This document shows, in pieces, positions 18,736 through 27,260 of a stretch of DNA of 64,000 nucleotides; position 1 is the stretch's first letter, and every line of letters starts with the position of its first letter. The notes below the pieces were generated by a model, which was not told the origin of the DNA, made no database searches, and saw nothing but the letters and a program-made list of their open reading frames with translations. The position numbers and the translations under genes are program-made. Origin of the DNA: Castellaniella hirudinis (GTDB lineage Bacteria > Pseudomonadota > Gammaproteobacteria > Burkholderiales > Burkholderiaceae_B); the NCBI RefSeq assembly GCF_042651965.1, contig NZ_JBHSDY010000006.1, positions 1 to 64,000 of the forward strand. The letters run 5' to 3'.

Positions 18736-19439
18736 ACACGCCTGCCGCAACCGCCGCCGGGCCGGAGGCTTCCGGGGTCCGGCGCACCCGCGTCAAGATC
18801 TGCGGACTGACCCGTCCGCAGGACCTGGATGCCGCCGTGGCGGCCGGCGCCGACGCCATCGGCCTGGTGTTCTATCCGCCCAGCCGCCGTTGTCTGACGC
18901 TGGAGCAGGCCGCCGCCTTGCGCGCCCGGGTGCCGGCTTTTGTCGGCGTCACGGCCTTGTTCGTCAATCCCGAGGCTCGGCTGGTGCAGCAGGTGATCGA
19001 GACCGTGCGCCCGGACCTGCTGCAATTCCATGGCGAAGAAACCCCCGGTTTCTGCGCCGGTTTCGAGACCCGCCACGTCAAGGCTTTCCGGGCCGGGGCG
19101 CCGGGGCTCGCCACGGCGGCCGAACTGGCCCGCGCCTGCGCAGCCTACGGTCGTGCGGCGGGCTGGCTGTTCGACAGCTATAGCGCCGGCTATGGCGGCA
19201 GCGGCAGCGGTTTCGATACCGCGCTGCTGGCCGAGGTGCCGCGCGACGCCGGGACGCCGGCCCTGATCCTGTCGGGCGGCCTGAAGGCGGAAACGGTCGG
19301 CGGGCAGATCGTCGCCCTGGCGCCGTTTGCCGTGGACGTCAGCAGCGGGGTGGAATCGGCGCCCGGGATCAAGGATCCGGAGCGTATCCAGGCCTTCATG
19401 CGCGCGGTGCGCGCCGCCGACGCCGCCCGGGCGCCCTGA
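18732..19439 (+). CDS. trpF: Phosphoribosylanthranilate isomerase TrpF
   Basis: TIM-barrel enzyme of tryptophan synthesis, converting N-(5-phosphoribosyl)anthranilate to CdRP. It is 235 aa including about 18 extra N-terminal residues before R-V-K-I-C-G-L-T, whose Cys is the general base. D-A-I-G-L-V-F-Y-P-P-S-R-R, L-L-Q-F-H-G and D-V-S-S-G-V-E follow as expected. It overlaps the TRAP permease by 4 bp, an unusual partner. trpB and trpA, normally next, are absent; a convergent MFS gene follows. Confidence 0.95.
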
Positions 19440-19460
19440 GACGCCCGAGGGCGGGCCGGT

Positions 19461-20810
19461 TCAGGCGGCGGCGCGGCGGGCCGAGCGGTTGGCGGCCAGT
19501 GCCGCCAGGGTGCAGGCCGCGCCCGACAGCAGATACAGGCTGATCCCGCCCAGGCCGTAGCGATCCGAGACGCCCAGCGCGACCAGCGGCGCGAAGGCCG
19601 CACCCACCAGCCAGGCCAGATCGGCGGACAAGGCTGCGCCCGTGTATCGATAGGCCGGCAGGAAATTGGCCGTGGCCGTCCCTGAGGACTGGCCATAGGA
19701 CAGGCCCAGCAGGGCGAAGCCGGTCAGGATGAAGGCGTCCTGATGCACGGCGCCGCCGCCCAGCAGCCAGGGCGAGGCGAGGGCGAAGACGCCGATCAGC
19801 ACGGCGACCAGGCCCAGCGTATGACGCCGGCCGATGCGGTTGGCCAGGTATCCGGAATACAGCATGGCCGCCAGGGCGACCGCAGCGCCCGCGAGTTCGA
19901 CCGTCAGCACCTGGGACACGGTCCTCTGGTGCTGCAGCACCAGCCAGGACAGCGGGAACAGCGTGACCAGGTGGAACAGGGCGTAGCTGGCCAGCGAGGC
20001 GAAGGCGCCGGTGACGATGTGCCGGCTCTGGGTGCGGACCATTTCCCGCGTGCCGATCGGGCGCAGTTCGCGTTCTTCCAGCAGGCGCGAGAAGTCATTA
20101 TCCATCACCAGCCGCAGGCGGGCGAACAGGGCCACGACATTGATGGCGAAGGCCACGAAGAACGGGAACCGCCAGCCCCAGTCGGTGAAGTCCGCAGGTT
20201 CCAGGCGGGTGTACAGGTACAGGAACAGGGCGCCGGCCACCAGGAAACCGATGGGCGCCGACAGTTGCCCGAGCATGGCGTACCAGCCGCGTTGCCGGGC
20301 GGGCGTGTTCAGTGCCAGCAGCGAGGGCAGGCCGTCCCAGGAGCCGCCCCAGGCGATGCCCTGCAGGCAGCGAAAGAGCGCCAGCAGGACGATGGCGTGC
20401 GTGCCCAGGGTATCGTGGGCGGGCAGGAAGGCGATGCCCGCCGTGGCCGTGCCCAGCAGGAACAGCGCCGCCGTCAGTTTCATCCCCCGGCCCCAGTGCT
20501 TCTGCACGTGCATGAAGAGCGTCGTGCCGAAGGGCCGGGCGACGAAGGCCAGGGCGAAGACGGCGAAGGCGTACAGCGTGCCGGTGAGGGGATCGGCGAA
20601 CGGGAAGAAGACCTGGGGGAACACGATCACCGACGCGATCCCGTAGGTGAAGAAATCGAAATATTCCGACGTGCGGCCGATGATCACGCCGACGGCGATG
20701 TCGCCCGGGGATACGGAAGGATGGCCCTCGGCGTGGCGGGCGGCTCTGGCCTGGTCGTCTTCCCGGGCGCGCGGTCCGGGCAAGCGGGTGTTGAGGATAT
20801 CTGCGGTCAT
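19461..20810 (-). CDS. MFS transporter, metabolite:H+ symporter type
   Basis: Major facilitator protein of 449 aa with about 12 helices. Features typical of the metabolite:H+ symporter group (ShiA/ProP/KgtP-like) are I-G-R-T-S-E-Y-F-D-F-F-T-Y-G-I in helix 1, A-R-P-F-G in the helix 2-3 region, and F-R-C-L-Q-G-I-A-W-G-G-S-W-D-G. Substrate is not predictable. AGGAGG at good spacing fixes the start at 20810; the frame extends further upstream without support. It is divergent from cyoA and shares the 212-bp control region, and is convergent with trpF. Confidence 0.85.
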   Translation of the reverse strand: MTADILNTRLPGPRAREDDQARAARHAEGHPSVSPGDIAVGVIIGRTSEYFDFFTYGIASVIVFPQVFFPFADPLTGTLYAFAVFALAFVARPFGTTLFMHVQKHWGRGMKLTAALFLLGTATAGIAFLPAHDTLGTHAIVLLALFRCLQGIAWGGSWDGLPSLLALNTPARQRGWYAMLGQLSAPIGFLVAGALFLYLYTRLEPADFTDWGWRFPFFVAFAINVVALFARLRLVMDNDFSRLLEERELRPIGTREMVRTQSRHIVTGAFASLASYALFHLVTLFPLSWLVLQHQRTVSQVLTVELAGAAVALAAMLYSGYLANRIGRRHTLGLVAVLIGVFALASPWLLGGGAVHQDAFILTGFALLGLSYGQSSGTATANFLPAYRYTGAALSADLAWLVGAAFAPLVALGVSDRYGLGGISLYLLSGAACTLAALAANRSARRAAA

Positions 20811-20892
20811 CGGGTCCTCCTGATCTGCGATGCGGGCCGCCGCGCGCAGGCGGCCCCGCGCATAGAATCCCATGCCGGCGGCAGGGTTCGCC

Positions 20893-20951
20893 ATTGGACA
20901 TTACCCGGAGTAACCCTGTCCCGCGAAGGGGCATGAGTCAAAATGTCCAAT
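20893..20951. promoter_or_regulatory. Paired inverted 10-bp motifs between MFS gene and cyoA
   Basis: ATTGGACATT (20893-20902) and its perfect complement AATGTCCAAT (20942-20951) lie 39 bp apart in the control region shared by the divergent MFS gene and cyoABCD. A smaller dyad, TTAC-N5-GTAA (20901-20913), overlaps the first arm. TATAGT around 20973 is a possible cyoA -10. The arrangement suggests an operator for a dimeric or looping regulator; RegA is a candidate only by proximity. Confidence 0.4.
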
Positions 20952-21022
20952 TTCCACCTCGACTTTTCAAATCTATAGTATCGGTCTCTGCTTGAATACA
21001 CCTGGAATCGGCACACAAGGCA

Positions 21023-21931
21023 ATGAGGCACGACAAGATCCTGAAAATAGTGCTGGGCGTCGGCCCGGCCCTGCTGCTGGGCGGCTGCGATGCCGTGCTG
21101 CTGAACCCGTCGGGCGACGTGGCGCTGCAGCAGCGCAACCTGATCTACACGGCGACCGGCCTGATGCTGATCGTCATCCTGCCGGTGATCGTCGCCACGG
21201 TCCTGTTCGCCTGGCGCTACCGGGCGGCCAACCGCAAGGCGCGCTACGACGCCGATTGGGACCACTCCACCCGCCTGGAACTGATGATCTGGTCGGTGCC
21301 GCTGCTGATCATCATCGCGCTGGGCAGCGTCACCTGGGTCAGCACCCACCTGCTCGACCCCTACCGTCCGCTCAGCCGGATCTCGGCGGACAAGCCTCTG
21401 GCCGCCCACGTCGAGCCGCTCACCGTCGAGGTCGTGGCGCTGGACTGGAAGTGGCTGTTCATCTACCCGGAATACGGCTTCGCCACCGTCAATGAACTGG
21501 CCGCGCCGGTGGACCGGCCGATCCGCTTCAAGATCACGGCCTCCTCGGTGATGAATTCCTTCTTCATTCCCGCCCTGGCCGGCCAGATCTACGCCATGCC
21601 GGGCATGCAGACCATGCTGCACGCGGTGATCAATGCCCCCGGGGAATACGAGGGCATGTCCGCGAACTACAGCGGCGCGGGCTTTTCCGGCATGCATTTC
21701 CGCTTCCATGGCCTGGACCAGGCCGGCTTCGATGCGTGGGTGGCGAAGAACCGCGCCGCCGGCGGCGTCCTGGACCGGGCGGGCTACCTGGATCTGGAGC
21801 AGCCCAGCGAGAACGATCCGGTGCGCCGCTGGGCGACCGTCGATCCCGACCTGTACCGACTGATCCTGAATCGCTGCGTGCGGCCCGGCTCGACCTGCAT
21901 GAGCGATCTCATGCAGCCTATGGAGAAGTAA
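21023..21931 (+). CDS. cyoA: Cytochrome bo-type ubiquinol oxidase subunit II
   Basis: Quinol oxidase subunit II, 302 aa, a lipoprotein (lipobox L-L-G-G-C, Cys 22) with two TM helices (about 40-62 and 84-106) and a C-terminal cupredoxin domain outside the membrane. The domain has W-K-W-L-F-I-Y-P and S-V-M-N-S-F-F-I-P but lacks the paired Cys ligands of CuA, marking it as a quinol, not cytochrome c, oxidase. It is first in cyoABCD; cyoB follows after 2 bp. Confidence 0.95.
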   Translation: MRHDKILKIVLGVGPALLLGGCDAVLLNPSGDVALQQRNLIYTATGLMLIVILPVIVATVLFAWRYRAANRKARYDADWDHSTRLELMIWSVPLLIIIALGSVTWVSTHLLDPYRPLSRISADKPLAAHVEPLTVEVVALDWKWLFIYPEYGFATVNELAAPVDRPIRFKITASSVMNSFFIPALAGQIYAMPGMQTMLHAVINAPGEYEGMSANYSGAGFSGMHFRFHGLDQAGFDAWVAKNRAAGGVLDRAGYLDLEQPSENDPVRRWATVDPDLYRLILNRCVRPGSTCMSDLMQPMEK

Positions 21932-21933
21932 AG

Positions 21934-23925
21934 ATGGATTTGCGAACCTGGATCCTGGGCCGGCTCAGCCTGGAAGCCATTCCCTACCACGAGCCGATCC
22001 TGGTGGCCACCTTCGCCGGCGTGGCCGTGATCGGACTGGCCGTTCTGGCCCTGATGACGCGCTACCGCCTCTGGGGCCCCCTGTGGCGCGACTGGATCGT
22101 CAGCATCGACCACAAGAAGATCGGCATCATGTACATGGTGCTGGGCGTGGTGATGCTGCTGCGCGGCTTCGCCGATGCGGCCATGATGCGCCTGCAGCAG
22201 TCGGTGTCCTTCGGCGATGCGCTGGGCTACCTGCCGCCGCACCACTACGACCAGATCTTCACCGCGCACGGTGTGATCATGATCTTCTTCGTGGCCATGC
22301 CGTTCATCACCGGCCTGATGAACTACATCGTGCCGCTGCAGATCGGCGCGCGCGACGTGGCCTTTCCGTTCCTGAACAACTTCAGCTTCTGGATGACCAC
22401 GGGCGGCGCCGTCCTGGTGATGATGTCGCTGTTCGTGGGTGAATTCGCCCGCACCGGCTGGCTGGCCTATCCGCCGCTCTCGGGCCTGGAGTTCAGTCCC
22501 GACGTGGGGGTGGATTACTACATCTGGGCCTTGCAGGTCGCCGGGGTGGGCACGCTGCTGTCGGGGATCAATCTGGCGGTCACCATCATCAAGATGCGCG
22601 CGCCGGGCATGAAGCTGATGAAGATGCCGGTCTTCACCTGGACCGCCCTGTGCACCAACATCCTGATCATCATCACCTTCCCGGTGCTGACGGCCACGCT
22701 CGCGCTGCTGGGCATGGACCGCTACCTGGACACCCAGTTCTTCACCAACGACCTGGGCGGCAACCCGATGATGTATGTGAACCTGATCTGGATCTGGGGC
22801 CACCCGGAGGTCTACATCCTGATCCTGCCGCTGTTCGGCGTGTTCTCCGAGATCACCTCCACGTATTGCGGCAAGCGCCTGTTCGGCTATACCTCCATGG
22901 TGTACGCGACCATCGTGATCACGGTGCTGTCCTATCTGGTCTGGCTGCACCACTTTTTCACCATGGGCTCGGGCGCCAGCGTGAACTCCTTCTTCGGCAT
23001 CACAACGATGATCATTTCGATCCCCACGGGGGCGAAGATCTTCAACTGGCTCTTCACCATGTACCGGGGCCGCATCCGCTTCGAGCTGCCCATGATGTGG
23101 ACCGTGGCTTTCATGATCACCTTCGTGATCGGCGGCATGACGGGCGTGCTGCTGGCCGTGCCGCCGGCCGACTTCGTGCTGCACAACAGCCTGTTCCTGA
23201 TCGCGCATTTCCACAACGTCATCATCGGCGGGGTGGTGTTCGGCGTGTTCGCCGCGATCAACTACTGGTTCCCGAAGGCCTTCGGCTTCCGCCTGAACGT
23301 GTTCTGGGGCAAATGCTCGTTCTGGTGCTGGGTCGTGGGGTTCTGGGTCGCCTTCATGCCGCTCTACATCCTGGGCCTGATGGGCATTACCCGCCGCCTG
23401 AGCCACTTCGAGGACCCTTCGCTGCAAGTCTGGTTCCAGGTGGCCGCGGTCGGCGCGTTCCTGATCGCGCTGGGCATCGCCTTCTTCCTGGTGCAGATCT
23501 ACGTCAGCTGGCGCGACCGCGAGGCGCTGCGCGACCACACGGGCGACCCCTGGGACGGCCGCACGCTGGAATGGTCCACCTCGTCGCCGCCGCCGGACTA
23601 CAACTTCGCCTTCACGCCGCGCGTGCATGAGCGCGACGCCTGGTGGCACATGAAACAGGCGGGCTACCGCCGGCCCGAAAGCGGCTTCATCGACATCCAC
23701 ATGCCGAAGAACACCGCCGCCGGCTTCATCCTGGCTGCGCTCAGCGCGGTCCTCGGCTTCGCCCTGATCTGGCACATGTGGGCGCTCGTGATCGTGTCCT
23801 TCGCGGCGCTGATCGCCGCCGCCATCTTCCACACCTTCAACTACCACCGTGACACCCACGTTTCCGCTGCGGACGTGAGCCGCGCGGAGGAAGCCCGCAC
23901 CCTGCAGTTGGCCCGCCATGTCTGA
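21934..23925 (+). CDS. cyoB: Cytochrome bo-type ubiquinol oxidase subunit I
   Basis: Catalytic heme-copper subunit of 663 aa with about 15 helices. It reduces O2 to water and pumps protons. Haem and CuB ligands are visible: H in F-T-A-H-G-V-I-M-I-F-F, H in W-I-W-G-H-P-E-V-Y-I, the pair in W-L-H-H-F-F-T-M-G, and the two His in I-A-H-F-H-N-V-I-I-G-G. GGAGAAG before ATG 21934 supports this start; the frame opens earlier inside cyoA. It overlaps cyoC by 8 bp. A haem O synthase gene (cyoE) is not in the window. Confidence 0.97.
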   Translation: MDLRTWILGRLSLEAIPYHEPILVATFAGVAVIGLAVLALMTRYRLWGPLWRDWIVSIDHKKIGIMYMVLGVVMLLRGFADAAMMRLQQSVSFGDALGYLPPHHYDQIFTAHGVIMIFFVAMPFITGLMNYIVPLQIGARDVAFPFLNNFSFWMTTGGAVLVMMSLFVGEFARTGWLAYPPLSGLEFSPDVGVDYYIWALQVAGVGTLLSGINLAVTIIKMRAPGMKLMKMPVFTWTALCTNILIIITFPVLTATLALLGMDRYLDTQFFTNDLGGNPMMYVNLIWIWGHPEVYILILPLFGVFSEITSTYCGKRLFGYTSMVYATIVITVLSYLVWLHHFFTMGSGASVNSFFGITTMIISIPTGAKIFNWLFTMYRGRIRFELPMMWTVAFMITFVIGGMTGVLLAVPPADFVLHNSLFLIAHFHNVIIGGVVFGVFAAINYWFPKAFGFRLNVFWGKCSFWCWVVGFWVAFMPLYILGLMGITRRLSHFEDPSLQVWFQVAAVGAFLIALGIAFFLVQIYVSWRDREALRDHTGDPWDGRTLEWSTSSPPPDYNFAFTPRVHERDAWWHMKQAGYRRPESGFIDIHMPKNTAAGFILAALSAVLGFALIWHMWALVIVSFAALIAAAIFHTFNYHRDTHVSAADVSRAEEARTLQLARHV

Positions 23926-24559
23926 TACCCGCATCCTGCATCCCCAAGCGGCCGGCGGCCCGGCCGCCGCTCCCGACTTCATTGTGCGGGAACCTCACCA
24001 TCCGGAGAACGGCACGCTGCTCGGCTTCTGGATCTACCTGATGAGCGACTGCCTGATCTTCGCCTGCCTGTTCGCCGTGTACGGTGTGCAGGGCAGGGCG
24101 TATGCGGGCGGTCCGACGGGCGCGGACCTGTTCGACCTGCCGCTGGTGGCGGTGAACACGGCCATGCTGCTGTTCTCGTCGATCACCTACGGCTTCGCCA
24201 TGCTGGAATCCCAGCGCGGCCGGGTGCGCGGGACGCTGGCCTGGCTGATCGTGACCGGGTTGTTCGGGCTGGCCTTCCTGGGGCTGGAGCTGTACGAGTT
24301 CCACCACCTGATCGAGCACGGCGCCGGTCCTTGGCGCAGCGCCTTCCTGTCGTCCTTCTTCACGCTGGTCGGCACCCACGGCCTGCACGTGACCTTCGGG
24401 ATCGTGTGGCTCGTCACGCTGCTGTTCCAGATCGGCCGCCACGGTCTGATCCCCGAGAACCGCCGCCGCCTGATGTGCCTGTCGATGTTCTGGCACTTCC
24501 TGGACGTGGTCTGGATCGGCGTCTTCACCTTTGTCTACCTGATGGGAGTGCTGCCATGA
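23918..24559 (+). CDS. cyoC: Cytochrome bo-type ubiquinol oxidase subunit III
   Basis: Five-helix subunit III, 213 aa, that stabilises the oxidase. Typical segments are G-F-W-I-Y-L-M-S-D-C-L-I-F-A, F-F-T-L-V-G-T-H-G-L-H-V-T-F-G and W-H-F-L-D-V-V-W-I-G-V-F-T. It overlaps cyoB upstream by 8 bp and cyoD downstream by 4 bp (ATGA), so the operon is tightly coupled. Confidence 0.95.
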   Translation: MSDTRILHPQAAGGPAAAPDFIVREPHHPENGTLLGFWIYLMSDCLIFACLFAVYGVQGRAYAGGPTGADLFDLPLVAVNTAMLLFSSITYGFAMLESQRGRVRGTLAWLIVTGLFGLAFLGLELYEFHHLIEHGAGPWRSAFLSSFFTLVGTHGLHVTFGIVWLVTLLFQIGRHGLIPENRRRLMCLSMFWHFLDVVWIGVFTFVYLMGVLP

Positions 24560-24942
24560 GCAACGACCACACCGCGCCCGGGCGCGACGCGGCCCACACC
24601 GGGGAGGGCGGCCACGCGCCCAGCACGTTCCGGGGCTACATGAGCGGCTTCGTCCTGTCGGTGATCCTGACCGTGATCCCGTTCTGGCTGGTCATGGGCG
24701 GCGTCCTGGCGAGCTCCAGCGCCACCGCCTTGGCGATCCTGCTGATCGGCGCCGTGCAGATGGTCGTGCATATGGTGTATTTCCTGCACATGAGCCCCCG
24801 CTCCGAAGGCGGCTGGACCCTGCTGGCGCTGATCTTCACTGTCATCATCGTGGCCATCGCTTTGGCGGGGTCGCTGTGGGTGATGTACCATCTGAACGTC
24901 AACATGATGCCGGGGCACCTGCACGACATGCCGTCGATGTAG
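24556..24942 (+). CDS. cyoD: Cytochrome bo-type ubiquinol oxidase subunit IV
   Basis: Small subunit of 128 aa with three helices (about 30-50, 56-76 and 84-106), including A-V-Q-M-V-V-H-M-V-Y-F-L-H-M from the CyoD family. The His-rich C-terminus (P-G-H-L-H-D-M) is notable. It starts within the cyoC stop at 24556. The frame that opens earlier is a shadow of cyoC. SURF1 follows after 73 bp of GC-rich sequence. Confidence 0.92.
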   Translation: MSNDHTAPGRDAAHTGEGGHAPSTFRGYMSGFVLSVILTVIPFWLVMGGVLASSSATALAILLIGAVQMVVHMVYFLHMSPRSEGGWTLLALIFTVIIVAIALAGSLWVMYHLNVNMMPGHLHDMPSM

Positions 24943-25015
24943 GTTCCGCGCGGATGCGGCCCCGTCCCGGCCGGCCGCGCCCGCCGTTCCCCGGATCCGC
25001 CTCCTTCCGCCCATC

Positions 25016-25786
25016 GTGCCCCAACGCTCCTCACGCCCACTGCCCACGGGATGGCTCGTCCTCTGGACCGTCCTCCTGGCGGCGGCGCTGGGCGGCTTCG
25101 TCGCGCTGGGCACCTGGCAGGTCCACCGGATGCACTGGAAGCACGCGCTCATCGCCCGGGTCGACGGCCTCCTGCGCGCGCCGCCCGTTTCCGCGCCCGG
25201 GCCGGATACCTGGGCCGGTCTGCGGGCCGACCGCGACGAGTACCGCCGGGTCGAGCTGCGGGGCGTCCTGCTCGACCGCGAGATCCTGGTCCAGGCCAAC
25301 ACCCGCCTGGGCGCCGGTTTCTGGGTCATGACGCCCTTGCGGCGCGATGACGGCAGCAGCGTCTTCGTCAATCGCGGCTTCGTCGACGCCGCGCACCGCG
25401 ATCCCGCGCGCCGGGGCGCGGCCCCGCCGGCCGGCCCGGTCCGGATCGAGGGCCTGCTGCGCCTGTCGCAGCCCGGCGGCGGCTTCCTGCGGGACAACGC
25501 GCCGGCCGAGGGCCGCTGGTATTCCCGCGACGTGGCCGCCATGGCCCGGTCCCTGGGCCTGTCGTCCGTGGCGCCGTATTTCATCGACCAGTCGGCGGAC
25601 GACGGCACCGCAGCCGACACCGTCAGGCCGGCCCGGTGGCCCGTGCCCGGCCTGACGGTCGTGCATTTCCGCGACGAACACCTCAGTTATGCGCTCACCT
25701 GGTACGCCCTGGGGGCCATGACGGCGGCGGCCATGGCCTACGGCGCCCGCCAGGAATGGCGCCGCCGCCGGGCGGCACGGCGATGA
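25016..25786 (+). CDS. SURF1-family oxidase assembly protein
   Basis: Membrane protein of 256 aa assisting haem insertion into terminal oxidases. It has an N-terminal helix (about 13-33) ending in L-G-T-W-Q-V-H-R-M-H-W-K, the SURF1 motif, and a C-terminal helix (about 226-243) with S-Y-A-L-T-W-Y. The middle domain carries V-N-R-G-F-V-D. The start is a GTG at 25016. Placement directly after cyoABCD suggests it serves this quinol oxidase. Its stop lies in CGGCGATGAAAAAG, a 14-bp sequence repeated at the regB start. Confidence 0.9.
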   Translation: MPQRSSRPLPTGWLVLWTVLLAAALGGFVALGTWQVHRMHWKHALIARVDGLLRAPPVSAPGPDTWAGLRADRDEYRRVELRGVLLDREILVQANTRLGAGFWVMTPLRRDDGSSVFVNRGFVDAAHRDPARRGAAPPAGPVRIEGLLRLSQPGGGFLRDNAPAEGRWYSRDVAAMARSLGLSSVAPYFIDQSADDGTAADTVRPARWPVPGLTVVHFRDEHLSYALTWYALGAMTAAAMAYGARQEWRRRRAARR

Positions 25787-25795
25787 AAAAGAAAT

Positions 25796-25952
25796 GCCCC
25801 CCACGCCGCGCAGCCTTCTCGGATTGCAACATCCCTCCACCTCGCGGCCTGTATGCCGCTCGGATTCGCCAGGCATGGCGCAGTCCGCAGGGGCTGCGCC
25901 ATGTCCAGGCTCATCCCCAGGGGGGCGCTTTTCATCTTGGGGCGGCCCGGCG
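25796..25952 (+). repeat. Dispersed intergenic repeat, copy B (long form)
   Basis: It begins CCCCCACGCCGCGCAGCCTT like copy C (59141) and ends GGGGGGCGCTTTTCATCTTG then GGGCGGCCCGGCG like copies A and C. An extra block of about 90 bp in the middle contains a perfect 10-bp stem, CATGGCGCAG/CTGCGCCATG (25874-25883 with 25894-25903). It lies between surf1 and regB, and 14-bp direct repeats (25778-25791 and 25948-25961) flank it. The hairpin may also end the cyo transcript. Confidence 0.7.
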
Positions 25953-27260
25953 ATGAAAAAGGCGAGGCTCCCGGACGGTTCGCACGTGGCGGGCCGGCAG
26001 AACCTGCGCCTGCTGGTCCAGCTGCGCTGGATCGCGGTGCTCGGCCAGGTGCTGGCCATCGCCGTGGCCATGGCCGGGTTTTCTCTGGCGCTGCCGCTGT
26101 TCGACATGGCGCTGGTGGTGGTTCTGCTGGTCGTCTACAACTGCTTCAGCCAGTGGCGCCTGAAGTGGCACCTGCCCGTGAGCCAGATCGAACTGTTCCT
26201 GGCGCTGCTCGTCGACGTCATGGCGCTGACCGCCCAGCTCTACCTGAGCGGCGGCGCCACCAACCCGTTCATCTTCCTCTACCTGCTGCAGGTGGCCCTG
26301 GCCGCCGTCCTGCTGCGGCGGCGCACGACCTGGATGATGGCGGGCGCGACCTCGGCCGCGTTCGCCGGGCTGGTACTGACCCGCCATCACGGCTACACCC
26401 TGCCGCTGGACCTGGGCGGCGGACTGGACAGCCCCTTCGTGCTGGGGATGCTGGTCTGTTTCACCCTGAACGCCGCCCTGCTGGCGGCCTTCATCACCCG
26501 GATCACCCACAATGTGCGCACGCGCGACGCGCGCCTGGCGGCGCTGCGCCAGCGCGCTTCCGAAGAAGAGCACATCGTCCACATGGGCCTGCTGGCCTCG
26601 GGCGCGGCCCACGAACTGGGCACTCCCCTGGCGACCCTGGACGTGATCCTGGGCGACTGGGCGCACGCGCCCGCCGTGGCCGCCGACCCTGAACTGGGGC
26701 AGGACGTGCGGGACATGCAGGCGCAGGTGCAGCGCTGCAAGACCATCCTGAGCGGCATCCTGATGTCGGCCGGCGAAGTGCGCGGCGAGGCCCTGACGCG
26801 CACCACCGTGACCGCTTTCCTCGACGGGCTGGTGGCCCAATGGCGGCAGGCGCATCCTTCGGCCCGCCTGAAATACAGCCGCCGGATCGACTCCGACACG
26901 GTGGTGATCGCCGACCAGGGCCTGCGGCAGATGGTGTTCAACGTCCTGAACAACGCCCTGGAGGCCTCGCCCACGCTGCAGCAACTCACCGCCGTCCTGG
27001 ACAGCGGCCGGCTCACGCTGGAGGTCCGCGACCAGGGGCCGGGCTTCGTCCAGGATGTCCTGCGTTCGCTGGGCAAGCCCTACCGGTCCACCAAGGGGCA
27101 GCCTGGCAGGGGGCTGGGGCTGTTCCTGTCGCACCAGGTGGCCCGGTCCCTGAGCGGCACCCTGAGCGCGAGCAACCTGCCCGAAGGCGGCGCCTGCGTC
27201 ACGATCCGCTTTCCCCTGTCCGCTTTGACCCCGGAGGATGCCGATGAGCCCGTCGAATGA
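25953..27260 (+). CDS. regB: Redox sensor histidine kinase, RegB/PrrB type
   Basis: Membrane histidine kinase of 435 aa with about six helices in the first 170 residues. G-G-A-T-N-P-F (100-106) matches the GGXXNPF quinone-sensing motif of RegB. The H-box A-S-G-A-A-H-E-L-G-T-P-L-A-T holds His 220, and a Cys at 262 (Q-R-C-K-T-I-L) lies close to where RegB has its redox Cys. N-N-A-L-E-A-S and G-R-G-L-G-L-F form the ATP-binding domain. The start at 25953 avoids reading through the repeat. It follows surf1 and overlaps regA, as expected for control of terminal oxidases by quinone redox state. Confidence 0.9.
   Translation: MKKARLPDGSHVAGRQNLRLLVQLRWIAVLGQVLAIAVAMAGFSLALPLFDMALVVVLLVVYNCFSQWRLKWHLPVSQIELFLALLVDVMALTAQLYLSGGATNPFIFLYLLQVALAAVLLRRRTTWMMAGATSAAFAGLVLTRHHGYTLPLDLGGGLDSPFVLGMLVCFTLNAALLAAFITRITHNVRTRDARLAALRQRASEEEHIVHMGLLASGAAHELGTPLATLDVILGDWAHAPAVAADPELGQDVRDMQAQVQRCKTILSGILMSAGEVRGEALTRTTVTAFLDGLVAQWRQAHPSARLKYSRRIDSDTVVIADQGLRQMVFNVLNNALEASPTLQQLTAVLDSGRLTLEVRDQGPGFVQDVLRSLGKPYRSTKGQPGRGLGLFLSHQVARSLSGTLSASNLPEGGACVTIRFPLSALTPEDADEPVE

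Noticed and set aside
25794..25952. Extended N-terminus for RegB starting at 25794
   Set aside because: The extra 53 residues come from the dispersed repeat and have no RegB similarity; ATG 25953 fits the family.
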